Of a stretch of DNA of 64,000 nucleotides, positions 43,986-53,550 are shown in pieces. The position numbers and the translations under genes were made by a program. The stretch comes from Paradesertivirga superstes (GTDB taxonomy: Bacteria; Bacteroidota; Bacteroidia; Sphingobacteriales; Sphingobacteriaceae): the NCBI RefSeq assembly GCF_037622515.1, contig NZ_JBBJCN010000001.1, forward strand, positions 124,001 through 188,000, given 5' to 3'. The notes beneath the pieces were generated by a model that was not told the origin of the DNA, searched no databases, and saw only the letters and a list, made by a program, of their open reading frames with translations. Positions within the stretch are counted from its first letter, which is position 1, and the number at the start of each line of letters is the position of its first letter.

Positions 43986-44900
43986 ATGCGTACAGCACTT
44001 TATATCATAGGATTTATACTGTTATCTATTGGCATTGCCTTTACACTACGCTCTGTCGACAAGGATAAAACAGAATCTGAAATAAGCGATAAAAAAGACA
44101 AGAAGGATAAAAAGGATAAGAAAAAAGGAAAACAAGATGATGGCATAATATCAGAAGTGAAAATTATCGGAAAGCATGATGTTCCTTCCATTTTAAAGGA
44201 GATATCAGCTTTGACTTATCTTGATAATAATCGCTTTGCCTGCGTTCAGGATGAGCTGGGGAAAATATTTATTTATAATATAAACTCTTCAAAAATAGAA
44301 AAGGAAATTTCTTTTGCTGGAGCAGGAGATTATGAAGGTTTGGCAATAGCTGGTAAAACAGCTTATGTGCTGCGAGCAGACGGACAAATATTTGAAATAA
44401 AGAATTTCGATAGCTCTAATCCTTCAACCCGTATTTATAAAACACATTTAACGGCCGATCATAATACCGAAGGAATGTGCTTCGACAGCAAAAATAATCG
44501 CTTATTAATTGCGATTAAAGGTTCAGAACCGCAAAACGATGATTACAAAGGAATTTATGGATTTGATTTGTCGACCTTAAAAATGGATAAAAACCCTGTT
44601 TATAAAATCGATCTCAACAATCCTGCTTTCTCAGGTTTTAAATCAAAAAAACCAGGATCACAAATGCAGCCTGCTGCAATTGCCATCCATCCTATGACCG
44701 GCGATATTTATATAACAGAAGCTACGAAACCTAAATTATTAATCATGGATAATAAAGGAAATGTAAAAACTGTAAAACAGCTGAGCAGTAAAGACTTTAA
44801 TCAGCCTGAGGGAATAAGCTTTGGCCCAGAGGGCCAGCTGTTCATTTCAAATGAAGGCAGCAAGGAGCCAGGTAATATTTTAGAGGTAGAAGACCTGTAA
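43986..44900 (+). CDS. SdiA-regulated-like beta-propeller protein
   Basis: 304 residues from the ATG at 43986, chosen over an upstream in-frame extension (43872) that overlaps the PepSY gene. A membrane helix (TALYIIGFILLSIGIAF) is followed by a very Lys/Asp-rich linker (KKDKKDKKDKKKGK) and a beta-propeller (EISALTYLDNNRFACVQDEL, GDYEGLAIAGKTAYVLRADG) of the SdiA-regulated/phytase-like kind. A periplasmic calcium-binding or phosphatase-like role is possible. Fits an operon with the PepSY gene. Confidence 0.8.
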   Translation: MRTALYIIGFILLSIGIAFTLRSVDKDKTESEISDKKDKKDKKDKKKGKQDDGIISEVKIIGKHDVPSILKEISALTYLDNNRFACVQDELGKIFIYNINSSKIEKEISFAGAGDYEGLAIAGKTAYVLRADGQIFEIKNFDSSNPSTRIYKTHLTADHNTEGMCFDSKNNRLLIAIKGSEPQNDDYKGIYGFDLSTLKMDKNPVYKIDLNNPAFSGFKSKKPGSQMQPAAIAIHPMTGDIYITEATKPKLLIMDNKGNVKTVKQLSSKDFNQPEGISFGPEGQLFISNEGSKEPGNILEVEDL

Positions 44901-44945
44901 ATAGTTTTTTGAGAACTTTCAATTTAAATTCTGCTGCCTGTTAGA

Positions 44946-45542
44946 ATGCTCTTCATAGAAACGTCAGGATTAATAGAATGGGGTGGATTCCTCATCATAG
45001 TTTGCTTTGTTTTTGCAGAGACCGGCTTGCTGTTGGGCCTTATTGTACCGGGAGGAGAAACCTTGCTTTTTACTGCAGGCCTCCTGGTAAGCACCCGCAC
45101 TTTACAGGTTGATATTTTCACGTTACTCTTCAGTATTATTTTAGCGGCAATAGCCGGAGATGTTTCCGGATTTTATATCGGGAAAAAATTCAAAAAAGTT
45201 CTTTATAAGAAGAAAGACACATGGTATTTCAAGGGAAAATACCTTTTCCTGGCCGAAAAATTCATTGAAAAACATAAGAAATCAGCACTGATCTTTGGCA
45301 AATTCTTGCCGGTTATCCGCCCCTTCAGTCCGGTAATTACGGGCACCACTCATATGCGCTTCTCGTCATTTTTACCGGTGTCTCTGGTAGCGGTTATTTT
45401 ATATGTGGGTGCCTTTACCCTCACAGGATATTTATTGGGATCGCAATTCCCGGAAATTAAAAATTATCTGGGATACATTTTACCCCTAAGTATCCTCATA
45501 GCACTAATTCCAGTTATCATCCAGGTCCGGAAAAACCGATAA
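44946..45542 (+). CDS. DedA-family membrane protein
   Basis: 198 residues. The DedA/VTT core is visible: FAETGLLLGLIVPGGETLLF, GDVSGFYIGKKFKK, FGKFLPVIRPFSPVITGTT (with the conserved Arg), and a C-terminal helix. DedA proteins recycle or flip undecaprenyl phosphate or other lipids and support membrane potential. It is 45 bases after the propeller gene and likely belongs to the same transcript, and converges on the DUF6686-like gene. Confidence 0.88.
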   Translation: MLFIETSGLIEWGGFLIIVCFVFAETGLLLGLIVPGGETLLFTAGLLVSTRTLQVDIFTLLFSIILAAIAGDVSGFYIGKKFKKVLYKKKDTWYFKGKYLFLAEKFIEKHKKSALIFGKFLPVIRPFSPVITGTTHMRFSSFLPVSLVAVILYVGAFTLTGYLLGSQFPEIKNYLGYILPLSILIALIPVIIQVRKNR

Positions 45543-45546
45543 AAGG

Positions 45547-45876
45547 TTAATCTCTCTGTTTGTATAACAAATGATAATATTGTTTCATTAACCCAGCTTC
45601 ATCCAGGGCAATACTGAAACTATCCCATTCGTCCTTTGTAAAGGCTAGACTAATTTCTTTAGAAGGAGTATGCAGCATGGCTCTGCCTTCTCCGTCCGGA
45701 AATGGGAAGGCGCATTCTTCAAAATCAAGTCCTTCAGTATACCTTTTAAATGAAAGAAATTGTACCGATGTAAAGTTTAATACTATGTTTTTATGCCAGA
45801 TATAGAATGATTTACAGATTACACAATAGCTGATTTGGGTATTTCCATTAAAACTCACCACTCTTGTTTCACACAT
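45547..45876 (-). CDS. DUF6686-type protein
   Basis: 109 residues. The opening CETRVVSFNGNTQISYCVIC has four cysteines in a CxxxxC-like pattern (C2, and C18-V-I-C21), possibly a metal site, and YIWHKNIVLNFTS follows. It resembles a small Bacteroidota family (DUF6686, from memory) frequently next to PepSY-TM and TonB receptor genes for iron uptake. It is transcribed with the PepSY-TM gene 6 bases upstream. Function unknown. Confidence 0.72.
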   Translation of the reverse strand: MCETRVVSFNGNTQISYCVICKSFYIWHKNIVLNFTSVQFLSFKRYTEGLDFEECAFPFPDGEGRAMLHTPSKEISLAFTKDEWDSFSIALDEAGLMKQYYHLLYKQRD

Positions 45877-45882
45877 AGATTT

Positions 45883-47178
45883 CTATTTATTAATTTCACA
45901 ACTGCCCAAAAGGAGATTTTCAGCTTTATTTATAGCAAATTCCCTTCGTTTTAAAATCGGCTTCAGAAGTATTCTTTCATTTAAATCTATTTCATCGGGC
46001 TTTAAACGTCCGGTATACTTTCTCTTTTTAGATTTTTTTCTTTTCCCCCACCAGATCAGGAATCCCGTTACCGGAAGGCTTGCAGAAATCAGGCTGGCCA
46101 GAAATGCCAGAATTTTGCCGGGCAAACCCAATATCGCGCCAACGTGGATATCATAATTCATTCTGCGAAGCTTATCCGCTGCACCTGCGTCGGCATACTT
46201 ACCAAAGTACGGACCATCGGCTTTTAATACTTTCAAACTATGCTGATCGAAATAATGATAATCCATTTTATAATAGGTACCCTGATTATAATAAACTGAT
46301 ATTCCGATCGCATCAGCAGATTTTTTGGGAATACTAATAAACATTGCAGTACGGTTATTTCCATTCCCGGAAAGACTCATCCAGATTTTATCTATAGCAG
46401 TCATTTTAAACGGCACTGTAAGTGTGGTATCCGAAATGGGTTGTTTATACTCTGGTATACTTTTACCGCCTGAACTTAACCAGTATACCGATTTGCTGAA
46501 CCATTGAAAGCTCCACACTAATCCGGTTAAAGAAATGATTAGCAGAAAAAGACAACTATAAAATCCCAGTACATTATGTGTATCATAATTCGCTCTTTTA
46601 AAACTTCCATTCCACTTAATTTTAAAGCTTTTATCTCTGATAGATCTTATCCATTTCCTTGGCCACCAAAGCACTATTCCGGAAAGAAGCATTATTACAA
46701 AAACCAGCACACTCACTCCTACTATCGGTCTCCCGATAGGATAAGGAAGCCACAATGCGCGGTGACCATTGAGGACAAATCTGAAAAAATCGGAATTACT
46801 ACCTCTGCTAAGTGATTTTACTTTCAAAACAGCTCCATTATATGGATTTAAGTATACAACTTCGTACCTGTCACCCGCCTTCGCCTCTTTAACTTTGTTT
46901 CTTGAAAAGAAGCTTATTACTACAGCTTCATTAGCTCCATTATAGGTTAAGCTTCCCGCCTTCTTTCCTTTTACTACATTTTCTGCAATAGAACTTAGTT
47001 TAGAAGGTTCAAGGAACGGCCCTTTCTGGGATGAAATAAATCGCCAGGGTTCAATGATGTTTTTGATTTCCTTTTCAAATACATAAATACAACCTGTAAT
47101 ACTTACAATAAATACTATAATGCCGGAAGCAAGTCCGAGCCAGAGATGCAATAGCCCTGATATCTTTTTAACGGTCAT
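45883..47178 (-). CDS. PepSY-associated TM protein (putative ferric reductase/siderophore uptake)
   Basis: 431 residues. Helix 1 (LWLGLASGIIVFIVSITGCIY) opens a PepSY_TM protein with the HRALWLP motif, helix 2 around SVLVFVIMLLSGIVLWW, and a helix near the C-terminus (LISASLPVTGFLIWWGK). Such proteins, encoded beside ferric-siderophore receptors, are thought to reduce or release iron in the periplasm. It follows the TonB receptor gene on the same strand (78-base gap). Confidence 0.88.
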   Translation of the reverse strand: MTVKKISGLLHLWLGLASGIIVFIVSITGCIYVFEKEIKNIIEPWRFISSQKGPFLEPSKLSSIAENVVKGKKAGSLTYNGANEAVVISFFSRNKVKEAKAGDRYEVVYLNPYNGAVLKVKSLSRGSNSDFFRFVLNGHRALWLPYPIGRPIVGVSVLVFVIMLLSGIVLWWPRKWIRSIRDKSFKIKWNGSFKRANYDTHNVLGFYSCLFLLIISLTGLVWSFQWFSKSVYWLSSGGKSIPEYKQPISDTTLTVPFKMTAIDKIWMSLSGNGNNRTAMFISIPKKSADAIGISVYYNQGTYYKMDYHYFDQHSLKVLKADGPYFGKYADAGAADKLRRMNYDIHVGAILGLPGKILAFLASLISASLPVTGFLIWWGKRKKSKKRKYTGRLKPDEIDLNERILLKPILKRREFAINKAENLLLGSCEINK

Positions 47179-47255
47179 AGATTTCGTTTGATTAAAAAAG
47201 CAGGGGTGTCCAAATAGGTAGAATTAGCGGACACCCTTTTGCTCATTGTTATGTG

Positions 47256-49697
47256 TTAAAATTTGTAAGCAACACTAAACCTGTAGTTTCTGGGTAACTC
47301 ATAGATCCAGTAATAAAAAGAAGTATTTGACGGGTTTTGCGGAATGTTTCCCTGAGTGTATAAGGTTTTATCGAAGACATTATTCACTAATCCTGAAAAC
47401 GTCATTTTTCCTTTCTGGTATGAAAGACCAGCATCGAAACGCAGGTAATCTGTAAAATTAGGTTCGGTGTAATTTGCACCGGCGAAACGGCCCGTCTGGT
47501 ACTGTGCGCCGCCTGATATACCCAGTCCCTTAAATGCCGATCCTTGTCTTCGAAGTCTGTAGGATAACCAGCCGTTAGCAACGTTTTTAACTGTACCGCT
47601 TAAATAAGTTCCCGTTTTATTTACGGCTGTCGTACCCGGTTTCACCTGATCTTTAGTAACCTTAGGCTCGGTAAATGCGTAGTTAAGTGTGGCGTTTAAA
47701 CCTGGAAGTATTTCCCCTGTGATATCAAATTCAATTCCCCGTGTCCTTACTTCACCAACCTGTACCTGCCAGTTTCCCGGCTGATGTTCCGGGTCAATAT
47801 CGGCTGTTAATACATTCTCCTTGGTAATGGTGTATGCGCTAAGTCCGCTGATCAGCTTTCCGTTAAACCATTCTTTTTTAATTCCAAATTCCAAATTGCT
47901 CCCTCTTACAGGCTCAAAGGCATTGCCGAAATAATCTGCACCGGCTGTTGGCAAATAGGTTTGATCATATAATCCGTAAACTGAAGTTTGTTTATCAACA
48001 GAAAAACTGAGGCCTATTCTGGGAGTTATTACATTGTCTTTAATATCAGCGGCATTCGTTTTACCAAGACTTACGGAATTGGTAAAACGGCCTGCTAATG
48101 TCAATCGTAATCTTTCATCTAAAAAGCGTAGTTCATCTTGCAAATAAAGTCCGGTGTAAGATAAATCTGTGGCATAAGTATTAGAACCAGAGCGTTCCCT
48201 AAGGCTTCTTGAACGGTTCAAAACCGGAATATCTTCGAGGAGGATACCATATTGCGGATTATAAACATTAAACGGGATCAGGGTTTTAACACCTCCGATA
48301 TATTGGTAAAGATTTAGCTGGTTTCCCCCGGCAGGACTCGAAAAATCTCCCCAGGTTTTAAGATGGCCCTTATCCACGCCAGCAAGTAAACGATGCACCA
48401 GAGAACCGGTATTAAATTCGCCTTTAAGAGAAATCTGGCCTATCATATTAATTGCCAGCTCCTCACTCATGTTCATGGCCCTGGTCATGTTGCCATTTGC
48501 TTCAACAGATCCGGGCCAGATACCACCACCCTGCAAAGAGTAATTTACGTATGCTACCTTGCCATCAAGCGACCAGTTATTATTTAATCTGTGATTCAGA
48601 TATAAAAAGATATTATGGTCGTTGATTTTATAAGTAGGCGTTGAAGGATCACCATAAAAAAAGCTCCTTGGCACATCGCCCAACGCATTTCTGGAGAAAG
48701 AATATGTTCCTAAAGCCTGTGCTTCTACATGCTGATGTGTATATTCGGCTGTAACTGTAGTGTTGCTGTCGACCCTGTAACTCAGTACCGGTGCAATAAG
48801 GTATTTGTCTGCGAAATTGTATTTATTGTACATGTCTTTAGTTTGTCCCATCAGGTTCAAACGGTAAAGAAGTTTCTTATCGCTGCTGAGTTTTCCATCA
48901 AGATCGAGGGCCGCTCTGGTTGTATTATAACTTCCGGCGCTAATAGACGCTGATCCCTGACCTGTTCCTGTAGGTTTTTTGGTTACTATATTATAAAAAC
49001 CACCTGGCTCGCCGTGTGCCATCATAAATCCCGCAGGACCCTTTACAAATTCAATCCGTTCCACTATAGACATGTCATCAGACATAGGTCCCCAGGGCAT
49101 TTTCATGTTTATGCCGTTTCTAAAAGCGGGTATTGTTGAACCACGCATCTGAATGTTAGCATATTGTGCATCCCAGTGACCTGTCCGGGTTGCACCGCTT
49201 ACATTCCGGGTTACGCCATCTACCATATCAAATACAAGCTGCTCGCCGATGAGCTCTCTTGTTACCACTTTAATATTTTGCGGAACCTCTAAAAGATCGG
49301 TTTGTAAGCGCAAAGAGCTTGAGACCTTATCAACTTTATACTTATTAGCTGAAGAAGTTATCGTTACCTCTTTCAATTGAGCTGCATTTTCTTCTATAGT
49401 AAAATCGACCACTATTTTTTTAGTACTTAAGTCGATTGAACGGCTCTGCGTTTTAAGTCCTATACCCGACAATTGAATAGTATAGGAGCCATACCTAACC
49501 CTGTTAATAGTATATATACCATCTTCATTTGACATAGTGGTCATTGTGGAACCCAATAAACCAATTGCAACATCAGCTGCAGGCTGGCCGTCTGATGTAG
49601 TGACCCGGCCGGTTATGCCCCCGTAAATCCCCGTGGTTTGAGCATAAGACATATTAAACGCTATCCATAAAATGAAAGTAGAAATAATGCGATACAT
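47256..49697 (-). CDS. TonB-dependent siderophore receptor
   Basis: 813 residues. Signal peptide, an N-terminal carboxypeptidase-regulatory-like domain (GRVTTSDGQPAADVAIG, about 29-110), then a plug domain (PQNIKVVTRELIGEQ, AHGEPGGFYNIVTKKP) and a long beta-barrel ending in VAYKF with a terminal Phe typical for barrel assembly. The plug residues match the FhuA/FpvA-like siderophore receptor group. It imports ferric siderophore in a TonB-dependent way. It is the first gene of the PepSY-TM/DUF6686 operon. Confidence 0.92.
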   Translation of the reverse strand: MYRIISTFILWIAFNMSYAQTTGIYGGITGRVTTSDGQPAADVAIGLLGSTMTTMSNEDGIYTINRVRYGSYTIQLSGIGLKTQSRSIDLSTKKIVVDFTIEENAAQLKEVTITSSANKYKVDKVSSSLRLQTDLLEVPQNIKVVTRELIGEQLVFDMVDGVTRNVSGATRTGHWDAQYANIQMRGSTIPAFRNGINMKMPWGPMSDDMSIVERIEFVKGPAGFMMAHGEPGGFYNIVTKKPTGTGQGSASISAGSYNTTRAALDLDGKLSSDKKLLYRLNLMGQTKDMYNKYNFADKYLIAPVLSYRVDSNTTVTAEYTHQHVEAQALGTYSFSRNALGDVPRSFFYGDPSTPTYKINDHNIFLYLNHRLNNNWSLDGKVAYVNYSLQGGGIWPGSVEANGNMTRAMNMSEELAINMIGQISLKGEFNTGSLVHRLLAGVDKGHLKTWGDFSSPAGGNQLNLYQYIGGVKTLIPFNVYNPQYGILLEDIPVLNRSRSLRERSGSNTYATDLSYTGLYLQDELRFLDERLRLTLAGRFTNSVSLGKTNAADIKDNVITPRIGLSFSVDKQTSVYGLYDQTYLPTAGADYFGNAFEPVRGSNLEFGIKKEWFNGKLISGLSAYTITKENVLTADIDPEHQPGNWQVQVGEVRTRGIEFDITGEILPGLNATLNYAFTEPKVTKDQVKPGTTAVNKTGTYLSGTVKNVANGWLSYRLRRQGSAFKGLGISGGAQYQTGRFAGANYTEPNFTDYLRFDAGLSYQKGKMTFSGLVNNVFDKTLYTQGNIPQNPSNTSFYYWIYELPRNYRFSVAYKF

Positions 49698-49810
49698 GTT
49701 AGTTTAGATTAAAATTATTTGATTGAAGTTCTTAAACGATAATTAGAATACTTTAAATGGCGCCTGTATTACCCGCAATTCATGATTACTGGCAACCAGG
49801 TCTTATGAAC

Positions 49811-50530
49811 TTATTTTAAAATCTCGAGGCTGTAAGTTGCCCCTTTCCATATTGCTTCATAATTTTTTCCATTATGCTGCCCCGTAGTTTTTTTATAATC
49901 CGTTATTTCAAGGACATACTTTCCCGGCCATAAAGGAGTGAATTCAGCTGTTCCATCTGTTCCGGTTACTATCTCCCTTGACCATCCTGAAGGAGAAAAA
50001 ACAGATATTTTTTGCCCTGTCCCTATGCCATCTCCTATAAATGCTTTAATTTTAACTGGTACATTTACTTTATTTACCAGATCCGTCTGAGGAAAAAGCC
50101 TTAGTTCATTAGTATTTGACGAGGTTTGAATATTTCCTGAAACTCTTCCAACCCGCACAGTAGCGCTCGCCATAAAGACATATCTGGTGGTTCCTCCCAG
50201 CTCCCTGGCATCATGGCTTACAAGTAAAGTATACACACCATCTGTGGCCGGGGTAAAGCTGGCCAGAGCATAATTTGGCATTAAGCTTGTTTTCAGCTGA
50301 ACTTTCTGTTTATCCGGACCGATGAGCCACAAGCTGCAATCCTTTACATCCGAATACCACTTTGAAATTTCCTCCCTTTCATTACCGGAATATTCCCCGT
50401 AATATAATTTCACCTCCTGTGTTTGGCCGGCCTCCCCGGAATAATAAGTTTCAATCCATAGTGCATGAGCAAAAAGCGTATGCACGCTCGTAATAAACAA
50501 TAGCAATAAAAATGTAGCTTTAAATTTCAT
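49811..50530 (-). CDS. DUF4198 periplasmic protein
   Basis: 239 residues. Signal peptide ending LFAHA, then the DUF4198 domain, which begins HALWIETYYSGEAG. The DUF4198 family is usually annotated from nickel- or cobalt-transport neighbourhoods, and members are secreted sandwich proteins. The position between the TonB receptor and the divergent AraC gene suggests an accessory to metal uptake. It converges with nothing and is a separate unit, 113 bases upstream of the receptor gene. Confidence 0.82.
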   Translation of the reverse strand: MKFKATFLLLLFITSVHTLFAHALWIETYYSGEAGQTQEVKLYYGEYSGNEREEISKWYSDVKDCSLWLIGPDKQKVQLKTSLMPNYALASFTPATDGVYTLLVSHDARELGGTTRYVFMASATVRVGRVSGNIQTSSNTNELRLFPQTDLVNKVNVPVKIKAFIGDGIGTGQKISVFSPSGWSREIVTGTDGTAEFTPLWPGKYVLEITDYKKTTGQHNGKNYEAIWKGATYSLEILK

Positions 50531-50630
50531 CTCTTATTTAGACTAATTAAAAATAATTATGCAAATTTGCTGCTTTTAGAACAGTGCTGTCAACGGCATA
50601 GGGATTAAAACATACGCAGAACGGATTTTA

Positions 50631-51560
50631 ATGCAGGTAACTATTACTGACTCTATCGGCCATGGAGCTATCTTTCAAAAGGAGTATCCAACTGATTTCA
50701 TTTCAGAAAGAGGAATGGAGGAAACGAAAGGAATTTTCAGATTCAGCACCGGAAGAATAAACTTTCTTGAGACCTGGTTCGAGGGTATACGAATCCTGCT
50801 TGCTGATATCATTTCTGATAACCGCGGCATTTTTTCATATACCATGGACGAACCTGTTTATATAATGCTTTTCTGCCAGCAAGGAAATCTAAGCTTTAAA
50901 TTATCCGGATTAAGTAAGGAGATCACTCTGGAGGCACAGCAGAGTGCGTTTATTCATATTCCTGCAGGTACCGTAAAAATAAAATCGTTTCATAAAACAA
51001 GGATAACTTGCATCCAGCTAACTAAAAAATGTTATGAGCGTCTGCTCCCAATCGGAAATCACGATTCACGGACAAATGAAATAAGCTTGATTTCTCCTTC
51101 AATAGAACTGATCCTCGATTCGATGAGTGAATGCAGGTATTCTATAGAAATGAAACGGATCTTCCTGGAAGCAAAAGTCCTGGAACTGTTATTATTCCAG
51201 GTTAAGCAAAGAAAAGTCACCTTCAGCAGCCGGTATCTCAGAAAGCACGATTTTGAAAAAATACAATACGCTCAGTCTCTGATCGAAGAAAATATTCGTA
51301 CCCCCTGTTCATTAATTGAGCTGGCACACAAAGCCGGCCTCAACGATTTTAAATTAAAAAAAGGGTTTAAAGAGTTGTTAGGTACCACAGTTTTCAGCTA
51401 TTTAAATGATCTGCGTATGAAAAAAGCGTGGGTGATGCTAACAAAAGAAAAGAGGTCGGTAAATGACGTATCGTATGAAATTGGATATAAAAACCCTCAT
51501 CATTTTACTACAGCATTTAAAAAGAAGTTTGGCATGTTGCCAAGTCATTTAAATAAGTAA
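50631..51560 (+). CDS. AraC-family regulator
   Basis: 309 residues. A cupin-like N-terminal region of unknown ligand (about 1-180) and a C-terminal AraC DNA-binding domain (SLIELAHKAGLNDFKLKKGFKE and DVSYEIGYKNPHHFTTAFKKKFG). It is divergent from the DUF4198 and siderophore receptor genes and is the likely activator of them, as in PchR-type siderophore regulators. A 10-base palindrome GCAAATTTGC sits at 50561-50570 in the divergent gap. Confidence 0.88.
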   Translation: MQVTITDSIGHGAIFQKEYPTDFISERGMEETKGIFRFSTGRINFLETWFEGIRILLADIISDNRGIFSYTMDEPVYIMLFCQQGNLSFKLSGLSKEITLEAQQSAFIHIPAGTVKIKSFHKTRITCIQLTKKCYERLLPIGNHDSRTNEISLISPSIELILDSMSECRYSIEMKRIFLEAKVLELLLFQVKQRKVTFSSRYLRKHDFEKIQYAQSLIEENIRTPCSLIELAHKAGLNDFKLKKGFKELLGTTVFSYLNDLRMKKAWVMLTKEKRSVNDVSYEIGYKNPHHFTTAFKKKFGMLPSHLNK

Positions 51561-51706
51561 ATGAAGTAGGTTTGCAAATATATTAATGCCGATATCTGTA
51601 AATCAGAGTGTTAGTGCTCAATAAGTTTATGTTTATTAATCACTATTTCCACAGCGCTAGCTTCATTGAAGGCAAATAATCAACAAAAAAAGTGTACAGA
51701 AACATT

Positions 51707-52111
51707 CTAAAGGGGGATAAACGCGGTTGCATCAATTTCTATTAAAAAATCGGGGTTAGCCAGGCCTGACACAATAAGAACAGAAATAGCCGGCGGATTG
51801 AAAGCACTCATATGTCTTTTGAAGATCTGAAAGGCTCCGTATGAATTCTGTCCCTGAACAATATAAATAGACAGTTTTACAATATTTTCAAAGGTCGCAT
51901 CGCAGGCGGTAAGTGCAGTTAGAATGTTTTCCATCACCTGCTCGGTCTGAAGATGGATGTCGCCTTTTCCAATAATCCTCCCCTTTACATCTACGGCGTT
52001 CTGACCACCAATATAAATAGTCTTACCGTTTCCCTGAGTCGTCACAACTTGCGTAAATGCAGGATTTTTTAAGAGTCCTTCCGGATTGATGTGTTTTATA
52101 CTCTCATTCAT
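51707..52111 (-). CDS. RidA-family enamine/imine deaminase
   Basis: 134 residues. RidA/YjgF fold from the visible motifs YIGGQNAVDVKG, VMENILTALTACDATFENIVKL and the C-terminal LIEIDATAFIPL with its conserved acidic end. The usual substrate-guanidinium Arg is not obvious at the expected spot, so it may belong to a divergent subgroup (the AVNPP...SVLIVSGLANPD segment replaces the typical P-AR-TV). It is not a full match to RidA from E. coli. Confidence 0.8.
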   Translation of the reverse strand: MNESIKHINPEGLLKNPAFTQVVTTQGNGKTIYIGGQNAVDVKGRIIGKGDIHLQTEQVMENILTALTACDATFENIVKLSIYIVQGQNSYGAFQIFKRHMSAFNPPAISVLIVSGLANPDFLIEIDATAFIPL

Positions 52112-52250
52112 AATGTTTGATTTTATAGACCAATATTGCTCTTATCCTGTTGCGAATGATATAATTCAAAGCAAATAAATTTAATTGTATAAATATTCCC
52201 CCTTAATTGAAGAGGAATACTAAGTTTACCTGATTTTTTTAATACATACC

Positions 52251-53441
52251 ATGATTATTGAACCAAAAATACGAGGATTTATCTGTTTAACCTCTCATCC
52301 CAAAGGATGCGAACAAAATGTAACCAATCAAATAAATTATATAAAGGAAAAAGGATTAATTGACGGACCTAAGAAAGTATTAGTGATAGGATCTTCAACA
52401 GGATTTGGACTGGCATCCAGAATCACCAGTGCTTTTGGATCAAATGCCTCAACTATCGGGGTGTTTTTTGAAAAACCCGCCACCCAGGGAAAGCCCGGTT
52501 CGCCGGGTTGGTATAATAATGCAGCTTTTGAAACTAAAGCTCAGGAAGCAGGATTATATGCAAAAAGTATTAATGGCGATGCATTTTCTAACGAGATTAA
52601 AGCAAAAACACTTGATCTGATAAAAAAAGATTTAGGGAAGGTTGACATGGTGATATACAGTCTGGCTTCCCCCCGCAGAACCAATCCGAAAACAGGTATT
52701 ACGCATACTTCGGTTTTAAAACCAGTTGGCGATACATTTACCAATAAAACTGTAGATTTTCATACAGGCATTATTTCTGATATTTCGATTGAGCCTGCTA
52801 ATGAAGATGAAATAAAGAATACTGTAGCGGTTATGGGCGGAAATGACTGGGCACAATGGATGGAAGAATTGAAGAATGCAGATCTGTTATCTCAGGGTGC
52901 TGTAACTGTTGCCTATTCCTACATAGGACCTGCCGTAACCGAACCGGTTTATAGAAAAGGAACAATTGGTAAAGCAAAAGAAGATCTGGAAAATACGGCT
53001 AACTCTTTAAACGATATGCTAAAGGAAATAAATGGAAAAGCCTATATTTCGGTTAATAAAGCATTGGTAACACAGGCCAGTTCTGCTATTCCTGTTATTC
53101 CATTATATATCTCTTTATTATATAAAGTGATGAAGGAAAAAGGGATTCATGAGGGATGTATAGAGCAAATTCAGCGCTTATTCAGTCAACGTCTGTATAC
53201 AAATGGTGACGTTCCCCTGGATGCACACGGAAGGATACGTGTTGATGACTGGGAAATGCGGGAAGATATACAAACTATAGTATCTGATTTATGGAAAAAT
53301 GCCACCACAGAAAACCTGCCCCACGTTGGCGACCTGGAGGGATATAGAAAGGATTTCATGAATTTATTTGGATTTAACGTGGAGGGCATTGACTATAAAG
53401 AAGTTGTTAATGAAGTGGTTAATTCTCCCGGACTGGTATAA
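52251..53441 (+). CDS. fabV: Enoyl-ACP reductase FabV
   Basis: 396 residues, the size of FabV. The N-terminal MIIEPKIRGFICLTSHPKGC and the NAD site (VLVIGSSTGFGLASRI) are typical. The catalytic pair is Tyr234 and Lys243 in the Y-x8-K motif (YRKGTIGKAK). FabV reduces trans-2-enoyl-ACP in fatty acid elongation and is naturally triclosan-insensitive. It is a single gene with a downstream terminator. Confidence 0.95.
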   Translation: MIIEPKIRGFICLTSHPKGCEQNVTNQINYIKEKGLIDGPKKVLVIGSSTGFGLASRITSAFGSNASTIGVFFEKPATQGKPGSPGWYNNAAFETKAQEAGLYAKSINGDAFSNEIKAKTLDLIKKDLGKVDMVIYSLASPRRTNPKTGITHTSVLKPVGDTFTNKTVDFHTGIISDISIEPANEDEIKNTVAVMGGNDWAQWMEELKNADLLSQGAVTVAYSYIGPAVTEPVYRKGTIGKAKEDLENTANSLNDMLKEINGKAYISVNKALVTQASSAIPVIPLYISLLYKVMKEKGIHEGCIEQIQRLFSQRLYTNGDVPLDAHGRIRVDDWEMREDIQTIVSDLWKNATTENLPHVGDLEGYRKDFMNLFGFNVEGIDYKEVVNEVVNSPGLV

Positions 53442-53477
53442 ACCAGGCACCTCGCAAAACCGGATGACGTTTTTAAT

Positions 53478-53520
53478 GCATGCCTCCCTGCGAAACAGGG
53501 TTAAGGGCATGCCTTTTTTT
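53478..53520 (+). terminator. Terminator after fabV
   Basis: Nested stems GCATGCC/GGCATGC (53478-53484 with 53506-53512) and CCCTG/CAGGG (53486-53490 with 53496-53500), then seven T, 37 bases after the fabV stop. Confidence 0.75.
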
Positions 53521-53550
53521 ATAATATTGCCAAAGACCTTTTCCATTTAT

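Noticed and set aside
48393..48953. Plus-strand frames inside the siderophore receptor gene
   Set aside because: Shadow frames of a real, strongly supported 813-codon gene on the other strand.
50561..50570. GCAAATTTGC as an AraC operator
   Set aside because: A lone 10-base palindrome with A/T centre occurs often by chance; AraC sites are normally direct repeats.
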